64,000 nucleotides of DNA from Plutella xylostella (taxonomy: Eukaryota; Arthropoda; Insecta; Lepidoptera; Plutellidae). The stretch spans positions 9,372,001-9,436,000 of the forward strand of contig NC_063997.1 of assembly GCF_932276165.1 (NCBI RefSeq). Reading direction: 5' to 3'. Positions 46,001-55,000 of the stretch are shown one piece after another (within the stretch, counting starts at the first letter, position 1; each line of letters begins with the position of its first letter). The position numbers and the translations under genes were made by a program. A model generated the notes under the pieces. It was given only the letters and a program-made list of their open reading frames with translations. It did not search any database and was not told the origin of the DNA.

Positions 46001-49000
46001 TATATAACATACGAAAATTTAATAAACAGGAAAATAAAACTCAAATCATGTGGCAAATAATAAAAAATACAACTAACAAGATGCCTTCTTCAATTAAAAA
46101 CAATATTCAACTTAAAATAAATAATACTTTAGTGGAAAGCCCAAAAACAATTGCTAATACTTTTAATGATTTCTTTACATCGGTAGGAAATTCAAAACCG
46201 ATCTCTCCACAAACTAAAAATAAAACTAAACCCGTAAATATAATAGAAAATACCTTTTTCCTTCATCCAGTTGATCCAAAAGAAGTCCATACAATTATAA
46301 AAAACCTCAAAAATAAAAGTAGCTCAGGTATAGATGAAATTCCACCGACATTAATAAAAAAATGCGCAGCTGAACTAACTATCCCATACACTTATCTAAT
46401 AAACCAATCTTTTATCGAGGGTGTTTTTCCCGAAGCACTTAAAACAGCATTAGTTAAACCTATCTATAAAAAGGAAGCTAAAACAGACCCTAACAACTAC
46501 CGCCCCATTGCCCAGCTAACTACATCATCAAAGATCTTTGAGACTGCGATGGTGGTACGACTCTACTCCTTCTATGAAAAATTCAATATATTTTGTAACC
46601 AACAGTACGGTTTTAGGAAAAACAGGTCAACAATATTAGCTGTTTATAAATATGTACAAATGATATTAGACTCAATAAATAACAAAAAATACGCAGTAGG
46701 ACTCTTACTAGATATGAGCAAGGCATATGATAGAGTCAATCATGAAATTTTACTGAGCAAACTTAACGGGACCGGGATTCGCGGAGTGGCTTATAAATGG
46801 TTTGCGTCTTATCTTGAGCGAAGACACCAGTATGTCGAAGTTGAAGTTGCTGACTACAGGACGGGAAAAATAGAGCAAATTAGATCAGATCTTATCCCGG
46901 TCACTGGCTCTATCCCGCAAGGTAGCGTCCTCGGATGTATATTATTTATAATTTACATAAATGACCTGACAGCTGTATTAAATAAACAATGCATCTTATT
47001 TGCGGATGACATTTCCATTTTACTTACTTGCTCGGAAGTCGGAGAGCTAAAGATTAAACTAGATGAGACCCTAGATATGATAACGGAGTGGCTTGACGAC
47101 CACAACCTTACACTTAATTTTTCCAAAACAAGTTTAATACAATTCGGCCCACACCAAAGAAAACCTTTAGAACTAAAGTATAAATATAAAAACGCGCATA
47201 TCAAAACCGTTGAGACAGCTAAGCTATTAGGTATTGACCTAGATCAAAATTTAAACTGGAAAACACATATTGAAAACTTATCAAAAAAGTTATCGTCGTT
47301 TACCTATGCACTATTCCATTTAAAAAAAGTTACGAATTTCAAAGCAGCTCTCGCATCATATTACGCTTACGCTCACTCTAGACTTTCATATGGTATAATT
47401 TTATGGGGAAACTCTACAAATATAAAAGATGTATTCACACTACAAAAGAAATATATTAGAATCTTAGCTAATATAGACCAAATGGATTCTTGTAAGCCTT
47501 ATTTTATAAAATATGGTATTCTTACGCTCACGTCAATCTATATACTAGAATCATGTAAATTTATTAAAAAACAATCAAACCTATACTCCCCAATCAAGTT
47601 ATCTAGAAGAAATAACAGATACCAAAATAAACTAAAAACTACCTTCTCAAAATTAAAGATGTATACAACTGGGCCCCACTCTATGGCTATCAAGATTTAT
47701 AATTCAATACCAAACGTAATTAAAAATTCAAAAACGTACGAAGTATTCATAAAGTCCTTAAAGCGATACCTAATTGAAAAGAGCTACTATACAATAACAG
47801 AATTTTTTGATGATAATGGTGAATCATAAGTAGTCGTAATTTATTAAATAGTCTCTTCTTAATTTAATGTTAATTTGATTAATAGATGATATTTTTAATT
47901 TTTATTTTTTAACTATAATAATTCAATGTATATTTATATCATTATTTAGTAGTGCTTATCAATATTATTTAAGATTTTAATAATTTATTATGATATTATA
48001 ATTTTTTGATGACTATTGTTAATTTGTATAGCTATTTATAAAAATTGTTATTACCTTATTCAAAATATAATGCATGTTATGAGATAAGTAGGTACTTAAG
48101 TAATTTTAAGCCCCTCTGGTTGCTGCGCCCTTACAGGGTGTCACATTTGTAACTAATGAACTCATTACCACCTAATTCCACAATGTGACTTGCAATAAAT
48201 GAATTTGAATTTGAATTTGAATACGCACGAACATTAGGTTAGGGATCAAAAATACAGTCTCTTGGTGCTGGTTGAGGTATGGTCTCGTGAGGATCTGATG
48301 AGGGCAGTAACACGGTGGTGGCTCAATTTTATTTCAAAGATGTTAATAGCTAAAAGCATCGAGTTTGGGCTATTAAGTATGTTTTTCAGAGAGAGAGAAA
48401 GAGATTTTGTTTTTCCTCTGGATGTGTTAGGTTTACTGGGTTTACTTAGTTCATTCTGTTAATGGCATCAAGTTGTTATGTGTTCATAAGTAATAATTAT
48501 TTATTAACAAAATGCTGTTGATTCTCCACGAAAATGTAAAAATAAAAATAAATTCGTAACGTAAAATTGTCAATGACGGAATTTCTTCTATAGACAGTAG
48601 CCACAAAAAAAACAAACGATAGATGGCGTGATTTGAAGATAAAGATACATTTTTTCGACACATAGACATCAACAACAAAAAAATACAGATTTAAAGAAAA
48701 GAAACACATACTTATACAAAACAACAAAGAAAAAAAAAGGATACACATCAAAATAACTGGAAAAAATATAAGCCCCAATTTACTTGTGTGGGACAGGGAG
48801 TACCATAATATTTTTTTTGGGGTACTCCCCATCTATGCGAAATATAAGCTTGATATCTTTACCCGTTTCTGAGAAAAAGGGCGGTGACTGACAGTCAGTC
48901 AGACAGACGGACAACAAAGAGATCCTATAACGGTTGCTTTTTTTCTTTTCGCGTTCGAAACCCTAAAATTAAGTAAAAATATTATGCTGCCAAAAAATGT

Positions 49001-52000
49001 ACTTACAGGTATTGAAAAAGCGGTATATAAACAAATTATACCAGCAGAGGGTTCACCATTTAGCTGAATGTTACTTAGAAAACGGCCTTGAGTGGCGGTC
49101 AAGTTGGTCCCCGCCTGCGATACTTTCCATTAACATTGGGACCAGTGGCGGCTGGTGCCTCAGATACCCGGTGGTGCACTTTATGGGTTTAGTATTTTTT
49201 TGGAGAGAAATTGATTAACTATTACAATTAGAAGTAAAAAAATTATAAGTATATTTTACCTTATTTATTGACGCGAAATAGCTTCTCCGCCGAAACGAAA
49301 ACAACACACGGAAAGCAAAATAAAGCATTTAGTCTCTCACATCCACATAACCATTTCTTTTTATTGAACATTTCACTTTTGAAAATTCAGGTAGGTACTT
49401 ATAAGTTTCATTTTTTGTTTTGCACTAAAGGCCGAGGCGGCCCAGCAGATTATGTCCAGTCTATTTTGCAATGCCCTATTGCTTTTTATGAAGTCAATAT
49501 TGTATTTTGCACTCATTTTCACTCACACACACACACACTCACGAAATCTTTACTACTTTCTTAGTTATTAATTACGTATGATCGCGCGCGAAAGGTGAAA
49601 CTGACAATGACAAGTGCATCGTCGTCACGCCACCGGTCAAGGCCACCGCCCGCGCCTCCCGACTCCCGAGTCCTGTGGCGTCATTCGTATTATTTCGGCA
49701 ATTTCCGGTCGCGTGCGGCGCACGAATTTATCCTAGAACTGCATACAGTTTGTACTGAGCATCTTCCGTCTCACGCGCTGGGCGATTTCCATCCTGTTTC
49801 ATACTACATGTAGGAGCTCGCTCCGTGCGACAATCCGAGCGCACGAGGCCGTTTTTGTTCAAGCAAAAATAGGATCTAATTCTAACGCAGTAGAAATCAA
49901 AATAGGCCAGCTCGATTTAATTTAACTCGTAACGATAATCAGATTTATGTAATTTCTGTTTAGGGTAGGTATTACGGTTGTTATATTGGTATTTTTTGTG
50001 TTTTTTTTTTACACGTACCTAGTATGGTATAGGAAGAAGGAAGGTACATATTTAGAAGGTTTTTAAATGGTAGTGCGTTGCACGGCCGCACTTGAGGTGC
50101 AGCCGCCACTGATTGGGACTTGTTTTCATGTTTTTAGCGTACAGTCGGGTTTTTCGTTTGTTTATAATTGTATTTTTTTATTTGTAACTTTTTAGTTGTT
50201 TTTATTTTATGAAATTTTACGTCAGTAGTTCATGATCATTTATAATTTCAATAATTTTGGTGTTGTTATTTAAATACCTTCAATATGCATATTTTTGTAA
50301 TGTGAAAATCAAGCCCTTTCATTTGATACCTTACACGACAAAGTTGAATTATTATTTTTTCGATCATCACGTTATGTCCTCTAGAGGGCGCTATGTACAT
50401 TTTAATGGAACGTCACATAGCCTATAACCATCGCGCCATCAATACGCTTCTAACAATACCTCATACATCAAAATCTATCAAGCCGTTTAGGCTACAGGAG
50501 GGAACAAAGAAACAGACAAACATACATATATACATACATACAATCAAAAAACATTACCCTCCTCCTTCGGCAGTCGGGTAAAAAGGAGTAAGACAGGGGG
50601 TCATTCTGAACTTTTGCTCTACGAGTTTTGGAAATTAACAAAAAAAAACCTTTTTCATAGAAACTTTGTTGGACATGTGACTTTTTACCATGGAAAACGA
50701 ATATTTTTTTTCGCGAATTTGCAAATCTCGTAGAACAAAAGTTGTTCAGAATGACCCCTTGAGTCATCCCCTTTTGGCTTAGTATAGCCCTTTTGCGACA
50801 CTATGTATTTACTTTGCTTTGTCGTCGGGGTTCAGTTGGCTGGAGGATGTCCGAAACTTATTATCTACACTTTAATACTTTTAGTTACCTTTCTACAAGT
50901 AAATACCACATTTGTTTGAGAAAGCTAATCGGGTTCCGAGTATAGAGTAAAGTGGCACCCCTATTAATTTCTACTCTTTCCTGGTGCCTACCAGTGTAAG
51001 TAAGAATTATACTTACTTACCCTAAAATCACCCAAAATGTACTTGAACATAATTGTCAATAAAGTTGGCGAGTAAAAGTTTATCGACCCACTGTGCAAAC
51101 TTACATGTGTGCGTGTCACTGCGTGTGCTGTGTGAAGAGCATTGAAAACCCAAAATTGGCGCGGCACGTCACCCTGTACGGGCCCTTAATTTAGTGCACT
51201 CATTTTATGTTTTTAGTTTACCTCGGAGTAGTTCTTTTCAGGCCACTTCGCATGTAGGAAGCGAAAAGCAAAAAGGATTATTAATTATATTAGCTTGGTT
51301 TATTCATTTGATATTTATAAATTAACACACATAGCACAGATATTTTTTTTTACAATGATTAGGCCATTCAAATAAAATTATAACAATAATAAATAGTTCT
51401 GGCAATAGTACAAGTATATAAACAATACATAATACAACTTAGTTTTCGAAGCATTTTAGTGAAATTATAGATAAGCTTTATTTACATTATTGTTATATAT
51501 GCTCAGTTATTTTGGCTGTGGTGTAAATAAATAAGTACATACATCATTATGACTTAGCATTTGGTGCTGATAGAATACTCGGTTAGTTTTTAGAAGTTCG
51601 ATATATTTCGTAAAGACAAGACACATTAGCAAGATCTAGCTCAACACAATTCAGTTACCGTTTTGATGCTGCGTAGGTCTTAAAATCGTCGAAACTGCAA
51701 ACATTATACATGTTCATATTTTGTATTTGGATAAAGGTATAATGTACTGGGATACTTTTGAATTAGCAACTCTTTCATTTAGGAACTGTGGGATATAAAC
51801 GTAAATAGAGCCTGGGTATTAAAAACATGATACCACGAAATCATTGAAGACATCGTAATACATAAGCCAAAGAATATTGCATAAACCACAAACCACCATA
51901 AAAACCTAACCAACCAAACATACTTTCTACTTTGCCACCTCAACCTCTTATAACCCAACCAAATTCAAAAGTCAAAAGACGTACCTGAAAAGCTGAGCGG

Positions 52001-55000
52001 TGGTGTACTTGTAGAGTGGCGTCATAGCCACGCCGGTGACGTCCCAGAACCTCACAGACCCGTCCTCGTGCCCCGTCAGCAACAACTGGCGGCCTCCTTC
52101 CTCCTCTGTGGAGGTTTCTTCGTCCACTGTGCCGCCGGATATGGGCCAGGCCGCGTCGGAGTAAAGGTTTGCTGTTTGTTGGTCGCCTGTTGAGAGAGTT
52201 TATGATTTATAGCAATGCGGTGACGCATAAAGTAGAGTTGCCCCGACAATTAGTTACCCTGTAATAACTCATAATAAGGCTGTTAAACGAGTAAAGGTTG
52301 GCGCATTCATCGCATGCCGGTGTCCAATCATACCGCTAAAATACTTACACTCAACTTACAATAAATACAAATTTCCAACGCTAACCGTTGGGCAGCAGTT
52401 GGAGGATCCCCTTAATTCTCCATACTGACCAACATTATGTTTTTTAATTATTCTTAATGTTCTTTTGTTTGCATAGAACAACGCGGACTCGGGTGTACCC
52501 TCGGGAAGCGCCATAGCGATCTTTCTTGATACAAAAAAGTGTGCCAATTTTTGCAGGGGAAATTTTACCGTTTACCATGATTATGTCCCATTCGACATGT
52601 CATTATGAGTTTTAATTCCCAGCAATAAGGGTTACCTGAAGTGACATTTAATAATGAACAGAGTGTCTTCAGCTTTCTTGCCAATGGATGTAACATTTAT
52701 CGATAAGTGTTATCGATGAATTTGAGAACATGGGTTGGATATACTAATTTAAATTAGTTAAATTATGAATGATTTTTAAACGAAGCCTTTATTTAAATAA
52801 CCAACTTATCCTAAAACGAATACCTAAGTAACAAATAAATGACGCACATATATTAAGTCGTTTTTTGGTACTACATTTGTACTCACGTGATAGGTCGCGA
52901 GCCGTATCGCTGTTTTTGATGAGTACAATGACTGAAGTTGCCGGGTAAGTGTAATGTATGACTGTCAAATGTTTCCAAGTTGCCCGATTGACTAGGCTTA
53001 ACGACTGCTGTCGAAGCAGCAACCGGGACCGTCCGAAGCACGGAAGCGTCCAGAAAAAAAACCATTTGAAATCGGTCACCTATCCAATAGCTGACCGTGC
53101 CATGTGCTGCTTAACTTCAGCTACTACTACGGAACTTTCCAACTATGACCTTTTATGTCGATAAATACATATTTAAATACATACCATCACTATTGCATTT
53201 TTTTGACATTGTTTGCTAGGCAACGGCTAATAACAATAAACCACGACCGAAGGCGATCAAATCTATGAACAAATCCGGAAATCCGAATATTGTATGAAAT
53301 TAAGCTGTCATTTTAGTATTTTTCAATGAAACGAACGCTTTGCTAACTAGATTGAGTCTAGTGAAAATTGAGACTGCAACTAGTTTTTATGAATCGGTGG
53401 GCCTTTCTGGCCCACTACACCGGCAGAGGGGAACGTCTGCCTATTTCGTCTCCAGACCATTCATACTCAATGTTTGTTTGTTTCACTTTTAATTTCATTT
53501 TTTATTTTATTTTTTTGTGTACTTATGTCATTACTATTTTTGGTGTGTGGTGCTAGACACCGAATAAAGAGCTTTTATCTTTATCTTTACTGGTGACCCC
53601 GAAGTGATTGAGTACGAACCTGCAGCAATAATATTGTCAGTGAGGTGCGGGGCGACATTGTCGACTAGCTGCGCGGTGGTGACGGCGGACGCGTGTATGG
53701 ACACCAGATAGGGAAGTTTCACGGGACGCCAGGCGGAGTCGCGCAGGTCGATCACTACTAACTCTTCTTCTGCTAGCACCACCTGGGGACGAGAAAATCC
53801 ATGAAAATGTTGTGTTTTTTGGAGACAGGGAATAAGATCGGGGACCTCCGTCGTGATGTTAGGCACAAAGTCGGGTTTTCATGATACTAGTATGCTTGGT
53901 GCGACTGTGCTCGTATACAAAATAGGACACATGGTGAAAACACGACAGAGTTAAATTGACGACCGTCTTTGAATCACTCTATCCACAGCGTTCTTATCCA
54001 TCCTACTAATATTACCAATGCGAAAGTTTTTTAGTTGATCAATCCATCTTTGTTACCCTTTTCACACAAAAACTACTTAACAGATTTTTATTGATTCTGG
54101 TATGTAAGTAGATGACACCCTGGACATATAGGTTAGTTTTTATCCCGAAATTTCCACAGCTAAACTTTTTAAGGCTCAGCGTAGCCCGCTGGCTCTTGTC
54201 TCTGTTCTTACAGCTAGCTATTATATCAAGTTCACACACGCACTGCCTCACCCCGCTCGCGGTATGCGGATTTTAACATATGTAGTAAATTTCCGCGCGG
54301 TGAGGCGGCGGCAGCGTATGCGGGTAACCGTTTTTTATATATAAACTGTCATTTTTGCATACACTGATAAGCCGCCCTTTGCGGCGGTGCGCGGTCAAGT
54401 GTGTGAATTTCCTTACCAGGTAAGCGGCGGTCTGGTTGACGGTGCTGGCGAGCACGGCGGCGGGCGAGTCGGGGCGCTGCTCGGGGGCGGGCGCGCCGTC
54501 AGGGGGCACCGGCGTCGTCGTGAAGAAGTCTATCACCTGGGGAACACAATCACTTTGTAGTACAGTGGGAGATAGTTGAGTTGATAGTTGATAAAGGTGG
54601 CTGTCAGCGCCTGTGCAGACGGGAATGAATGATAGGCAGTCGCAGTGCGTCAATACGGTAATCGATCGTCAGAGCGGCTTAAAACAGCCCGTAAACAGTC
54701 CATTGTGGGATATGGACCTCCTCCAAGTCTGGAGGGTTATTGCCAGGCCGGATGGATATATCACACAACAGACATTTAACATCCAATATCCGAGAATAAC
54801 CGTACAGTCTTGACTCATTCCGCCCGCGTTTCACTTGGCATCTCAAAGAGGATAGTGTGTCTAGTCAACGTAAATTGAATAATTGCATTGATTTGTACAG
54901 ATCTCATGTTGGCTTGCCCTGAAAGGAAGAAGTCAACCAGTACGCATACTCACTCGACTGGTGAAGTCGAAGGCGACGTGCTTGTCCCCCTGCTGCACGG

